DNA of 64,000 nucleotides from an uncultured Campylobacter sp. (GTDB lineage Bacteria; Campylobacterota; Campylobacteria; Campylobacterales; Campylobacteraceae). Location of the stretch: NCBI RefSeq assembly GCF_938045345.1, contig NZ_CALIMS010000035.1, positions 1-64,000 on the forward strand. The letters are read 5' to 3'. Made by a program: the position numbers and the translations under genes. Shown here one piece after another: positions 27,009-35,612 of the stretch. Every line of letters begins with the position of its first letter. Position 1 is the first letter of the stretch. The notes under the pieces were generated by a model, which was not told the origin of the DNA, did not search any database, and saw only the letters and a program-made list of their open reading frames with translations.

Positions 27009-27920
27009 CTACTCGCCGCTTTTGCCCGCTTTTATCATCTTTATAAATTCCTTTGCGAGCTTGGATGGTTTTTTATACACGACCGAAAACGACACGTCCA
27101 AAAGCGGCTCATCCGCGACGTCAAAGAGCGTGATGTAGTCCTTTTGCGTCTCAAAAATATACCGCGCGAAGCTGAAGCTGACGCAAAGCCCCGCCGCGAC
27201 CATCGCGTTAGCCACGTACAGATAGGAGGTGTCGCAGAAAATTTGAGGCGTAAAGCCGGCGTTTTCAAAGATCTTTTTGAAGTTCGATTCGCTTTTTAAA
27301 ATTTTACTGCTGATTGCAAATTTATCGGATTTGAACTCGCTAAGTGCGATCTTGGGGTATCTCTCGGTAGAATTTATACTCGCTCGCGAAACAGCAGGAT
27401 GAGAGGAGCAGACGCTTAGAAGCAGCCTGCGCTTTTTTATAAACTCGCACTCAAGCCCCTCTGCGAAAAGCTCGCCAAAGTGCGCGGCATAGACGATATC
27501 AAGCTCGCCGCTTTTTAGCATCTCGATGAGCGCAGGCTCGGAGTGAGCGTGCACGACCCTGATGTCGGCTTTAGAAAACCTACTGTAAAACATCGCGATG
27601 ATCTTTTCGATAAATTTAAAGCTGGTCGAGGTCGCGCCGATTACGAGCTTGCCCGTCTTGATTGACGAAAGCCCGCGGATTTCGTTATTTAGCTCCTTAT
27701 TGAGCCTAAGCATATTTTTCGCTCTGGCGATGTAAATTTCGCCCGCATAGGTAAGCTCAAGGCCATTTTTCCTATCGAAAATTTCGATCCCGAGCTCCTT
27801 TTCTAAAAGCATAATGCTCTTTGAAAGCGACGGCTGGGCGATTCCAAGCTCGCTTGCCGCTTTTGTAAAGCTTTTAAGCTCCGAAATTTTTACCGCAAAT
27901 TCCATATGTCGCAGGCTCAT
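27009..27920 (-). CDS. LysR-family transcriptional regulator
   Basis: 303 residues with the typical N-terminal helix-turn-helix (ELKSFTKAASELGIAQPSLS at about 14-33) and a C-terminal periplasmic-binding-protein-like ligand domain. It is divergent from the flavoprotein gene at 28062, with 141 bases between, so it most likely controls the reductase operon and its own expression in response to the substrate or product. Confidence 0.9.
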   Translation of the reverse strand: MSLRHMEFAVKISELKSFTKAASELGIAQPSLSKSIMLLEKELGIEIFDRKNGLELTYAGEIYIARAKNMLRLNKELNNEIRGLSSIKTGKLVIGATSTSFKFIEKIIAMFYSRFSKADIRVVHAHSEPALIEMLKSGELDIVYAAHFGELFAEGLECEFIKKRRLLLSVCSSHPAVSRASINSTERYPKIALSEFKSDKFAISSKILKSESNFKKIFENAGFTPQIFCDTSYLYVANAMVAAGLCVSFSFARYIFETQKDYITLFDVADEPLLDVSFSVVYKKPSKLAKEFIKMIKAGKSGE

Positions 27921-27982
27921 ATTTTGCCCCTTCGGTTGAAATTTTATAGCCTTTAGCTATTAAATTATATACCAAATAACAT

Positions 27983-28011
27983 TTGACTTACATAAAGATT
28001 TAATATAAAAT
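27983..28011 (+). promoter_or_regulatory. Predicted sigma-70 promoter of the reductase operon
   Basis: TTGACT (27983-27988) and TAAAAT (28006-28011) are separated by 17 bases, 51 bases before the flavoprotein ATG. Confidence 0.6.
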
Positions 28012-28018
28012 TACGACA

Positions 28019-28035
28019 TTAATCTTTAAGATTAA
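28019..28035 (+). promoter_or_regulatory. Candidate operator palindrome
   Basis: TTAATCTTTAAGATTAA is a 17-base near-perfect palindrome just after the predicted transcription start. A binding site for the adjacent LysR protein is the simplest reading, though such sites usually lie upstream of the -35 box, so a second regulator is possible. Confidence 0.4.
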
Positions 28036-28061
28036 AAAATCTCTAAGTAAAGGGGCAAAAT

Positions 28062-29603
28062 ATGCAGAGACGCGACATACTGAAAATGGGTATGATAGGA
28101 GCCGGTGCACTCGCACTTAGCGCGGTAAATGCGCAAGCAAGCACAGTAGACGCAAAGGACGTCAAATTTGACGAAGAGTGGGATGTAATCATCATCGGTA
28201 GCGGCTTTGCTGGACTTGCGGCGGGCTTAAAAGCAGCCGAGAAAGGCAACAAAGTCTTGATTCTCGAAAAGATGGGCCGCATCGGCGGAAACTCCGTCAT
28301 CAACGGCGGCGGTATGAGCGTGCCAATGAACCCTGTACAGGAAAAAACGGGCATCAAAGACAGCAAAGAGCTATTTATGAACGACTGCTTAAAGGCGGGT
28401 CTTGGCATCAACCACCCAGAGCTTTTAAGCACTCTAGCCGATCGCGGCTTGGACGCGTTTAAATTCCTCGTCGATAGTGGCGTGCAATTTAAGATGGATC
28501 ACTGCGCGCACTTCGGCGGACACAGCGTCGCGCGCTCGATGCTAACTACAAATGATAGCGGCTCTGGCTACATCCAGCCGATGCTTGAAAAATTTGAAGC
28601 GCTAAAAGACAAGGGCTGTGAGCTTCGCCGCCGCGCGAAATTTGACGATTTCGTAATGGACGGCGAGCGAGTAGCGGGCGTCGTGATCCGCGAGGAGTAT
28701 AAATTTGATCCGAATCTTTACAGCGACGATCTTGAAAACACAAGCGGCACCAAAAAGACGCTCAAAGCCAAAAAAGGCGTAGTGCTCGCAGCGGGCGGCT
28801 TTTGCCGCGATAAAATTTATCGCAAGCTTCAAGATCCGCGCATCCCCGATGACGTCGATAGCACAAATCACGCGGGAGCTACCGCGGGCGTGCTGTTAAA
28901 AGCCTTTGAGATCGGCGCGTATCCGGTGCAGGTCGATTGGATCCAGTTCGGTCCGTGGGCGAGCCCAGATGAGAAGGGCTTCGGTACCGCTCCTATCCTA
29001 ACTCAGCAAGGCACCTTTAAATACGGTATCGCCGTGGACGTTCGCAACGGCAAGCGCTTTATGAACGAGCTTGCAGATCGCAAGACTCGCGCAGATGCGG
29101 AATTTAAAATTTTACGCGAGGATCCGAAAGCCTATCCGATAACCTTCGCCGATACCAAAATGGCGTTTAAAGACCTAAGCGAAGAGGTTATTTCTAAAGG
29201 CATGGCAAGTGGCAAGCTAGTGGGCGAATGCGCGAGCCTAGATGAGATCGCCAGTAAATACGGCGTGCCTGCGGATGCCTTAAAAGAGAGCATCAAAAAA
29301 TACAACGAAGGCGTTAAGGCAAAAAAAGACGAGTTTGGCAAGCAAGAAAGCGCGCTTAGCGAGATCAACGAAGCGGGGCCTTTCTACGTCATCCGCCTCT
29401 CACCGAAGCCTCACCACACGATGGGCGGTCTAAAGATTAACGAAAAGGCAGAGGTTCTATCCTCTAAAACCAATAAGCCGATCCCTGGGCTTTGGGCTGC
29501 GGGCGAGATCACCGGCGGAACTCACGGAGCAAGTCGCTTAGGCACCGTCGCGATTACCGACTGCATAGTTTTCGGAATGATCGCGGGCGAGCAGATCGCC
29601 TAA
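28062..29603 (+). CDS. fccA: Tat-exported flavoprotein reductase, FccA / flavocytochrome c flavin subunit family
   Basis: 513 residues. A twin-arginine signal (QRRDILKMG at 2-10) sends the folded FAD protein to the periplasm. FAD binding is shown by IIIGSGFAGLAAG at 43-55 and the C-terminal LWAAGEITGG. Compared with Shewanella Fcc3, the catalytic arginine (Arg340 in NELADRK), the HHTMGG histidines (451-452) and the carboxylate-binding Arg492 (GASRLG) are present, but the substrate motif QAHPT is QFGPW here and the Thr-Glu pair appears replaced (LTQQ). There is no haem site; electrons should come from the two cytochromes that follow. The substrate may therefore be an unsaturated acid other than fumarate. 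Confidence 0.85.
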   Translation: MQRRDILKMGMIGAGALALSAVNAQASTVDAKDVKFDEEWDVIIIGSGFAGLAAGLKAAEKGNKVLILEKMGRIGGNSVINGGGMSVPMNPVQEKTGIKDSKELFMNDCLKAGLGINHPELLSTLADRGLDAFKFLVDSGVQFKMDHCAHFGGHSVARSMLTTNDSGSGYIQPMLEKFEALKDKGCELRRRAKFDDFVMDGERVAGVVIREEYKFDPNLYSDDLENTSGTKKTLKAKKGVVLAAGGFCRDKIYRKLQDPRIPDDVDSTNHAGATAGVLLKAFEIGAYPVQVDWIQFGPWASPDEKGFGTAPILTQQGTFKYGIAVDVRNGKRFMNELADRKTRADAEFKILREDPKAYPITFADTKMAFKDLSEEVISKGMASGKLVGECASLDEIASKYGVPADALKESIKKYNEGVKAKKDEFGKQESALSEINEAGPFYVIRLSPKPHHTMGGLKINEKAEVLSSKTNKPIPGLWAAGEITGGTHGASRLGTVAITDCIVFGMIAGEQIA

Positions 29604-29629
29604 TTTGGTCTGAGCGTAAGCTCTTTAAA

Positions 29630-29669
29630 GCCTTGCCGGTAGCGAAAGCGGACCGGCAAGGCAGTTTTA
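29630..29669 (+). terminator. Hairpin between fccA and fccB (intra-operon terminator)
   Basis: GCCTTGCCGGT (29630-29640) and ACCGGCAAGGC (29652-29662) form a perfect 11-bp stem whose loop contains GCGAAAGC, followed by AGTTTTAT. It should end or attenuate transcription after fccA, making more flavoprotein than cytochrome. Confidence 0.75.
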
Positions 29670-29682
29670 TAAAAGGTTGTAA

Positions 29683-30114
29683 ATGAAAAATTTCAGTTTT
29701 ACGGCGCTGTTTCTGTGCTGTATCATCGCGACTTTGTTCGGCGCGCCGAGTGCTAATGACGCCAACGCCACGAACATAGTCGTTTCAGATGAGCTTCGGG
29801 CAAAATACAAAATCAAACCTCATCACGAGCATTTGGCGTTTGACTGCGTCGATTGCCACGTAAATCAAGGAAGCGATCCGTCTAAATTTAAAAGTATCGG
29901 CGACAAGGGCTGTATCAGCTGCCACGGCGACAAAAAGAAGCTCGCTTTGAGGCTTAAATTTATGGATACGCTTAAGGCCAATCCGCATAACTCCGTCCAC
30001 GACGGTCCTACGCTATACTGCGACGAATGCCACAACGAGCACAAGGCATCTACGAATATGTGTACGGAATGCCACGAGCACGAAGTGCCGCAATGGATGG
30101 GGGTGACACCATGA
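29683..30114 (+). CDS. fccB: Periplasmic tetrahaem cytochrome c, FccB-like
   Basis: 143 residues with a signal peptide (residues 1-20) and four CxxCH haem sites: CVDCH 55-59, CISCH 77-81, CDECH 113-117 and CTECH 127-131. It resembles the small tetrahaem cytochrome domain fused to the flavin domain in Shewanella flavocytochrome c and separate in the Wolinella fcc locus. It should carry electrons from the membrane cytochrome to the flavoprotein. The stop overlaps the next start (ATGA). Confidence 0.85.
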   Translation: MKNFSFTALFLCCIIATLFGAPSANDANATNIVVSDELRAKYKIKPHHEHLAFDCVDCHVNQGSDPSKFKSIGDKGCISCHGDKKKLALRLKFMDTLKANPHNSVHDGPTLYCDECHNEHKASTNMCTECHEHEVPQWMGVTP

Positions 30115-30782
30115 GAATTTCTAAAAAATTACTAGCGCTTATCATCTTAATAAGCGGCATTATAGGGTTTTTCGTCGTCGTGCCGGTGCATTACGCGCTT
30201 GAAAAAACTAGCACCGATAAATTCTGCGACGTCTGCCACGAGATGGATCCGATGGTGATCGCCTATCAAGACGACGTCCACTCGGGCAAGGGCAAAACGG
30301 GCGTCAAAGCCAAATGCGTCGATTGTCACCTACCGCACGACAATATCGTAAAATACGTCTATCAAAAGGCCAAAAACGGCGTGTTGGAGGGCTACTCGCA
30401 CTTCTTTGACGAGCCCGAAAAATACGACTGGAGCGCAAGGCGCAAAAACCGCGAGCACTATGTGTTTGACAACGGCTGCACGAGCTGCCACGCCACCGTG
30501 ATCGACAGCAAGATCACCTCCGAGCAGGCGCAGCGCATGCATGCGCACTACAAAAAGCTCTTAGGCACCGAGCGCGAGCTCAAATGCGCGAGCTGCCACG
30601 TAAGCGCGGGGCACGGCATCGGGCTTCGCAACTACCTAGAGTACTGGCGACCGACGTATAAAATTTACGAAAAGAAGATGATGCAGGAGAAGATCAAGGC
30701 GAAAAAGGAATTTTTCGGCGACGAGTACAAACCGAGCGCCGAAGAGCAGGCCTTTATGGACGCTTCTAGCGCGAAGAAATAA
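30111..30782 (+). CDS. fccC: NapC/NrfH-family membrane tetrahaem quinol dehydrogenase, FccC-like
   Basis: 223 residues: an N-terminal membrane helix (about 7-30) and four CxxCH sites at 39-43, 69-73, 123-127 and 159-163. The family oxidises menaquinol at the inner membrane and passes electrons to periplasmic partners. The ATG at 30111 overlaps the fccB stop and begins the membrane anchor; a longer frame from 30027 lies within fccB. The first motif, CDVCHEMDPM, is typical of NapC/NrfH. The C-terminus is charged and Lys-rich. Confidence 0.88.
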   Translation: MRISKKLLALIILISGIIGFFVVVPVHYALEKTSTDKFCDVCHEMDPMVIAYQDDVHSGKGKTGVKAKCVDCHLPHDNIVKYVYQKAKNGVLEGYSHFFDEPEKYDWSARRKNREHYVFDNGCTSCHATVIDSKITSEQAQRMHAHYKKLLGTERELKCASCHVSAGHGIGLRNYLEYWRPTYKIYEKKMMQEKIKAKKEFFGDEYKPSAEEQAFMDASSAKK

Positions 30783-30804
30783 CGCTTTGAGATTATAAAG
30801 CGTT
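30781..30804 (+). terminator. Terminator-like hairpin after fccC
   Basis: AACGCTTT and AAAGCGTT form a perfect 8-bp stem with an 8-base loop, overlapping the stop codon. No U-run follows, so termination may be partial. Confidence 0.5.
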
Positions 30805-31470
30805 CGATTCACGCTTCAATTCATGCTCCGCCGCGGATTAAATTTAAAGCTTAAATTTAGGGCTTAATTTGATCCGCGGCGATTAAATTTAGCCGAGTAG
30901 AATTTCATCTCGCTTTTATTCCGCTTGATCCGGCAAGTAAAATTTTATCCTTTCTCATCTCTTTTACGCTTTACGGGCGAGCTTTAAAATTTATCCAAAT
31001 TTAAAATTTCATCGAAAGAAGCCGTGCAAAAATCATCGCTTTTTTTTGATATCTTAGCGCCGTATACTAGGGCGCAGTCAATGCCCGCTATATTAAGGGC
31101 TTAAAGACAAACATCAGTTTGCCAATGTCAGATATACAGTGTGCTTATTCTACGAAATGCTGCTGAAATTTTACTAGATTAAATAGCTGCGTTAAATTTA
31201 ATAGCGAGGCTTTGGAATTTTAAAATTTCGCGGATCGGATCGGCAAATTTAAAATTTCATCTCTCTAGGTTTCGCCGAATCTATCATTTAAATTTATCGT
31301 CTAAATTTCGTCCTTGCTTCATTAAATTTAAGAGTCCGTGTAAATTTAGAGAGTTTGGATTGAAGCATTTAGCGAGCAAGGGCTCGCTTGATAATGCATG
31401 ACGGGAAAGAGTAAATTTTTCGGGTTTAACGCCCTTTTTTTGCGTCATATACGAGGCAAAATAATGCAGA
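30805..31470 (+). other. Gene-free stretch between fccC and porin gene
   Basis: About 670 bases with no credible gene. Most is AAATTT mosaic; 31050-31150 is different, with less repetitive sequence, but I recognise no RNA family. GGG-TTTAACG-CCC followed by T7 near 31420-31441 could be a weak plus-strand terminator. Confidence 0.45.
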
Positions 31471-31474
31471 TAAG

Positions 31475-31499
31475 AAAGAGCGGAAAAACTCCGCTCTTT
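31475..31499 (-). terminator. Terminator of the porin gene
   Basis: AAAGAGCGGA (31475-31484) and TCCGCTCTTT (31490-31499) form a perfect 10-bp stem with a 5-base loop, 6 bases beyond the porin stop; it ends in TTT on the minus strand and could also act on the other strand. Confidence 0.75.
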
Positions 31500-31505
31500 A
31501 AAGCT

Positions 31506-32897
31506 TTAGTTGCCGCTTAGATCAAATTTATACGCAGCTTGCAACCATATCTCGTTCTCGTCGAACTTTCTATTTACGCCGCTAGCGTAGTGATCGCTTC
31601 TCTCAAGCGCAGTGTAGGTTACGCCCAAGCTTAGCCCCTTAACGGCCTTAGGAGCGTAGTTTGCCGTTACCGCCCAGCCCTCTACGTCCATGCTGGTGCC
31701 GACCTTTTGGCCCGCAGCCCCGCTAGCATTGATATTATTCGTGCCGCCTACTCTGTCCTGATCGCCCTTTACGTAGTGTAGCGCAGTTTTGAAGCCGTCC
31801 AGACCGATAGCGCCGAAGTCGTAATCAAGCACGATCTTGTGCGTATCCATACCCGCATATCCCGTGAAGACGAACGGACCTCGGATAGGTAGCGCGGTGT
31901 ATGATCCAGGGCCGTTGCCGACGCCTAAAATAACGGCATCGTCATCGCTAACGGTCGTATAGGCATACGATAGGCCGAATCCGAAAAACTCGCTAACCGA
32001 GACTCTTGCGCCGAACATATCGCCGTCAAGCCTTCTTGGCTCCAGCCCTCCGTCTACGCGCGAGCCTTTGTAGTTAAGATCAAATCCCAGCTTCAAAACC
32101 TCGCCTACCGGCACTTTTACATTTGCCTCGGCAAGATACAGGTTAACGTCGCCGTCTTTTAACGCGTTAGCAGGTTTTACGTCCGTTACCGCTGCGTAAG
32201 CGCCGGTTAAAGTAGTATAAGGCAAGGATTTATTTTGAACATATGCGGAGAAGATATTTTCAAATTTTACGGCGACCGGACCGGTCATATTACCCAGAAT
32301 CACCCTATCTTTAAACAAAGGAGCCTTTCCTTCGCCGGCTGGAGCGCCCATAGCGGTTTTACTCCTTCCTTGGAATTTATAAAACCATCCGCCCCACAAG
32401 GTAGTATCGGGGATATCTTTGTTAGATATCGCTACGCCCTCGAAAGCCTCTTTAAACGCCCTCGTATAGTTGCCTGCTACCAGCGGAGTAACGACATATT
32501 GTCTACCCACTTTTATATCGGTATTTCCTATGCCGTATCCCAGGTATAATTCAGATAATACCGCACCCTTGGTATACCACTCCTTATCGTAGGCGATCTT
32601 ATTGCTTGAGCCTACGCGATACGGCATCAACCAGCCTTGCCCGGTAAGCCCTATTCTAAAGCCGTAAAGAGGATCGGTAACATATCCGAGCTCAAGACCC
32701 ACGCCGAATGCCTCGTAGTCGCTATCGCCCGTAGCGGCTTCGCCTCTATTGTCTACGGTTTTACTGGCGTAAGTAGTCTTTACCGTTCCGCCAAGCTTAC
32801 CGTTAGTGATCGCCTCGGCTACGCTATCCGCCGCGCTTAGCGAGGATACCGCACATGCGCAAACCGCCGCAGCTAAACTTAGTTTGATGAGTTTCAT
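31506..32897 (-). CDS. Outer membrane porin, OprD/MOMP-like
   Basis: 463 residues with a signal peptide (MKLIKLSLAAAVCACAVSSLSAA). The start ADSVAEAITNGKLGGTVKTT is the opening strand of the Opr/OprD-like porins of epsilonproteobacteria. Alternating amphipathic strands with GLG/YAYTTV turns run to a C-terminus ending LQAAYKFDLSGN, where the aromatic is not the last residue. The ATG has AAAGGAG upstream and a TATAAT about 45 bases away. Single-gene unit ended by a strong terminator. Confidence 0.88.
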   Translation of the reverse strand: MKLIKLSLAAAVCACAVSSLSAADSVAEAITNGKLGGTVKTTYASKTVDNRGEAATGDSDYEAFGVGLELGYVTDPLYGFRIGLTGQGWLMPYRVGSSNKIAYDKEWYTKGAVLSELYLGYGIGNTDIKVGRQYVVTPLVAGNYTRAFKEAFEGVAISNKDIPDTTLWGGWFYKFQGRSKTAMGAPAGEGKAPLFKDRVILGNMTGPVAVKFENIFSAYVQNKSLPYTTLTGAYAAVTDVKPANALKDGDVNLYLAEANVKVPVGEVLKLGFDLNYKGSRVDGGLEPRRLDGDMFGARVSVSEFFGFGLSYAYTTVSDDDAVILGVGNGPGSYTALPIRGPFVFTGYAGMDTHKIVLDYDFGAIGLDGFKTALHYVKGDQDRVGGTNNINASGAAGQKVGTSMDVEGWAVTANYAPKAVKGLSLGVTYTALERSDHYASGVNRKFDENEIWLQAAYKFDLSGN

Positions 32898-32941
32898 TCG
32901 TAATCTCCTTTCATAAAGATTTACAAATATTTATAAAATCA

Positions 32942-32947
32942 ATTATA
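32942..32947 (-). promoter_or_regulatory. -10 box of the porin gene
   Basis: TATAAT on the minus strand, 45 bases before the ATG, in an A+T-rich leader with AAAGGAG at 32904-32910. Confidence 0.5.
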
Positions 32948-32949
32948 TC

Positions 32950-33334
32950 AAACAATCTCGCTGTTTACGATAAAAAAGGGGGAAATTTAAAATAGAATTA
33001 CGCAACTTTGTAAAGATTAAATTAATGAATAGTGAAATTTATCGCCCGATTTATGATTTCATGATTTGACGGATATTTTCGGCTCGCGCTCCAACCTCGG
33101 CTCGAAGATAAAAGCGATCAAAATTTTAAAATTTCAAAAACGCCGAACCGAGCCGCCAAATAAAATTTTTACCGAAATCAAAGGGTGAAATTCCGCCGCT
33201 TTTAAATTTTAAAATTTAAAAAGCTCGTGAAGTTTGCCTGCAGAAATTTCTCTTTAAATTTAAAACGCGGCCACATAGATATATGCAGCCGCGCGGAATT
33301 TTGCTAGCAGATTGAAGCTCTAAATTTAGATAAT
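32950..33334 (+). other. Gene-free stretch between porin and htpG
   Basis: About 380 bases of A+T-rich AAATTT mosaic; no gene or strong hairpin visible beyond short A/T palindromes such as TTTTAAATTTTAAAATTTAAAA near 33200. Confidence 0.45.
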
Positions 33335-35176
33335 CTACAGAGCCTTTGCGATCAGCTCGTTTACGTTTTTGATAAACCCGCTCGGATTTTCCAGCTCCTG
33401 CCCCTCGCTAAGGCGTGCCAGATCGTAGATTATCTCGGCTACTTGCGGCAGCATCAGTTTATCGGCCTGCAGCTTTTTGATGATCTCGTGATCTGCATTG
33501 ATCTCCAAAATCGGCTTTATTGGCGGTAGATTGCGGTTTCCCATCTGCTTAAGCAGCTGCTGCGTCGCAAAATCTGGGTCGTTCTCGTCAAAAACAAGGC
33601 AGGAAAGCGAGCCGCTTAGACGCGATGAAATTTTAACATCCTTGACGCGTTCGCCTAAAATTTCTTTGATCTTTGCGGCGATCTCTTTGGCTTGCGGCGT
33701 CGCGGCGTCGTCGCTCGCAGCTTCCTGCTTGATCGAAGTCGCATTTTTAACCGGCGTCTTATCAAACTCAAAAACGCCCGGCATCACGATCGTATCGATC
33801 TCATCGTCGCAGAGTAGCACCTCCGTGCCTTCGGCGTTAAATTTCTCGATCAGAGGCGAGCTTTTAAGCATCGCGGCGCTGTTTCCCGCGATATAATAGA
33901 TCTCTTTTTGACCCTCTTTCATTTTTTCCTTATACTCGCTAAGCGTGATGAGCCCGTCTCGCAGGTTTGATTTGAAAAGACAAAGCTTTAAAATTTCCTC
34001 TTTGTTTGCGCCGAAGCCGTAAAGCCCCTCTTTCAAAACCTTGCCGAATAATTCGTAAAATTTTATGTATTTTTCGCGATCGCTTTGCAAAAGCTTCTGC
34101 AGCTCGGATAGAATTTTTTTCACGCTCTGTTCGCGAACGTAGGCTAAGATTCGATTTTCTTGTAAAATTTCGCGGCTTACGTTTAGCGGCAGATCCTCGA
34201 TGTCCATTATGCCGCGTACGAAGCGCAGATAGCTAGGCAGCAGCTCTTTGGCATCGTCGGTGATGAAAACGCGCTTGACGTAGAGCTTCACGCCGCTTTG
34301 ATAATCGACGCGATATAGATCGAAAGGCTCGCTGCTCGGCACGTAAAAAAGCGTCGTGTATTCGTGCGTGCCCTCGGCCTTTGTGTGGATATAAAACAGC
34401 GGATCGCCGCTATCGTGGCTGATCTGCTTGTAAAATTCATTGTAATCGCTCGGCTTTAGGCTGTTTTTTGGCAGCTGCCAAAGCGCGCTCGCGCGGTTGA
34501 TCTGGACGTTTTTGATTTCGCTATGTCCCTGCTCGCCCTCTTTTTGCGCAGGCACGTATTCTTCTTTATCCATAAAGATCGGATAGGGGATGTGGTTGGA
34601 GTATTTTTTGATAATGCCTTCGAGCCTGTAGCCGTCCAAAAATTCCTCATCTTTCATATGCAGGATTATCGTCGTGCCGAAGTCCTCTTTTTGCGCCTTT
34701 TCGACTGCGTAGTTGCTCGCGTCGCTGCTCCATTTAAAGGCGTCCTGCGAGAGCGGCTTGCGGCTGATAACATCGATACGATCCGCGACCATAAACGCCG
34801 AATAAAACCCGACGCCGAACTGCCCGATGAGGTTGCTGTCCTTCGCCGCATCGCCGCTAAGGCTCGCCATAAAGCCCTTAGTGCCGCTGCGTGCGATAGT
34901 GCCGAGATTGCTCTCGAGCTCGGCCTCGTCCATACCGATGCCGTTGTCGCCGATGCTTAGCGTTTTGGCCTCTTTGTCGATCTTTATATCGATGCGCGGC
35001 ACATACGAAAGCGCCTTGTAATCGTCGTTCGTAAGGCACAAATAGTTTAATTTATCCAGCGCGTCGCTTGCGTTTGAGATCAGCTCGCGCAGGAAAATCT
35101 CCTTGTTTGAATAAAGCGAATGGATCATCAAATTTAGCAGATCATTCACTTCGGTCTTAAATTTTTTCTTTGCCAT
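33335..35176 (-). CDS. htpG: Chaperone HtpG (Hsp90 family)
   Basis: 613 residues, normal family length. The GHKL ATPase domain has LRELISNASDALDKL, DNGIGMDEAEL and IGQFGVGFYSAFMV; the middle domain carries RFVRGIMDIEDLPLNVSRE. It is an ATP-dependent cytosolic chaperone. The promoter has a near-consensus sigma-70 form with a CIRCE-like element over the -10 box, suggesting heat-shock control. Confidence 0.97.
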   Translation of the reverse strand: MAKKKFKTEVNDLLNLMIHSLYSNKEIFLRELISNASDALDKLNYLCLTNDDYKALSYVPRIDIKIDKEAKTLSIGDNGIGMDEAELESNLGTIARSGTKGFMASLSGDAAKDSNLIGQFGVGFYSAFMVADRIDVISRKPLSQDAFKWSSDASNYAVEKAQKEDFGTTIILHMKDEEFLDGYRLEGIIKKYSNHIPYPIFMDKEEYVPAQKEGEQGHSEIKNVQINRASALWQLPKNSLKPSDYNEFYKQISHDSGDPLFYIHTKAEGTHEYTTLFYVPSSEPFDLYRVDYQSGVKLYVKRVFITDDAKELLPSYLRFVRGIMDIEDLPLNVSREILQENRILAYVREQSVKKILSELQKLLQSDREKYIKFYELFGKVLKEGLYGFGANKEEILKLCLFKSNLRDGLITLSEYKEKMKEGQKEIYYIAGNSAAMLKSSPLIEKFNAEGTEVLLCDDEIDTIVMPGVFEFDKTPVKNATSIKQEAASDDAATPQAKEIAAKIKEILGERVKDVKISSRLSGSLSCLVFDENDPDFATQQLLKQMGNRNLPPIKPILEINADHEIIKKLQADKLMLPQVAEIIYDLARLSEGQELENPSGFIKNVNELIAKAL

Positions 35177-35198
35177 TATGCGGTCCTTTTTAAAAATT

Positions 35199-35225
35199 TT
35201 GGCAGATTATATCATGGAGTGCTAA
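35199..35225 (-). promoter_or_regulatory. Imperfect CIRCE element at htpG promoter
   Basis: On the minus strand TTAGCACTC, 9 bases, then ATCTGCCAA. The left arm is a perfect CIRCE half site (HrcA target TTAGCACTC-N9-GAGTGCTAA); the right arm matches 5 of 9. The spacer is exactly nine and the site covers the -10 box, as expected for a repressor. Confidence 0.55.
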
Positions 35226-35234
35226 TCTTGTCAA
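35206..35234 (-). promoter_or_regulatory. Sigma-70 promoter of htpG
   Basis: On the minus strand TTGACA (35234-35229) and TATAAT (35211-35206) are both consensus and separated by exactly 17 bases, 30 bases before the ATG. Confidence 0.85.
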
Positions 35235-35583
35235 GAGAAGAATAAATAAACTTGATATGAATCCTATCAAGTTTTGGAAATTTAGAGGTGCGTTTTAAAA
35301 TTTAGCGTGGAATTTTGCTCGATTTGCTACCTACGAAATAGCCGCTCGCTCGACGTAAAATTTTGACTTTCTACGCGCGTCAAGCTTCTAGTTTTCAGGC
35401 GTGCCAAACACAAAGGCGCCGCCGCGAAAACCGAAAAATCCGCAAAAATCGCAAAAGCCGCAAAAATTTCAAGCGCGGATTTCGATAAGAATTTCGACGC
35501 ATCATAGCGAAGCTTCCTTCCGGAGAGGAAAAATCAAAAATTTATCTCTTAAAAAAACGAGAATGAAATTTATCGATTTTTAA
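35235..35583 (+). other. Gene-free stretch before the AT-rich patch
   Basis: About 350 bases. A 60-codon frame at 35401-35583 encodes a Lys/Pro/Gln-rich peptide from repeated CCGCAAAAA words and has no ribosome binding site, so I do not call it a gene. Confidence 0.45.
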
Positions 35584-35594
35584 GGGGGGGGGGG
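35584..35594 (+). repeat. G11 homopolymer tract (possible contingency locus)
   Basis: Eleven consecutive G residues 18 bases before the nearest TTG start of the next gene. Poly-G tracts of this size are the classical phase-variable repeats of Campylobacter. The frame through the tract into the next gene is open from 35553 but has no ATG, GTG or TTG before the tract, so it more likely lies in a leader or promoter than in coding sequence. Confidence 0.7.
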
Positions 35595-35612
35595 ATAGAA
35601 TGCGCTAAATTT

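Noticed and set aside
31020..31150. Possible small RNA or riboswitch between fccC and the porin
   Set aside because: The sequence is less repetitive than the rest of the gap, but I could find no conserved RNA motif or convincing fold.
35401..35583. 60-codon Lys/Pro/Gln-rich frame before the G11 tract
   Set aside because: Made of repeated CCGCAAAAA words, no ribosome binding site, ends directly before the tract.
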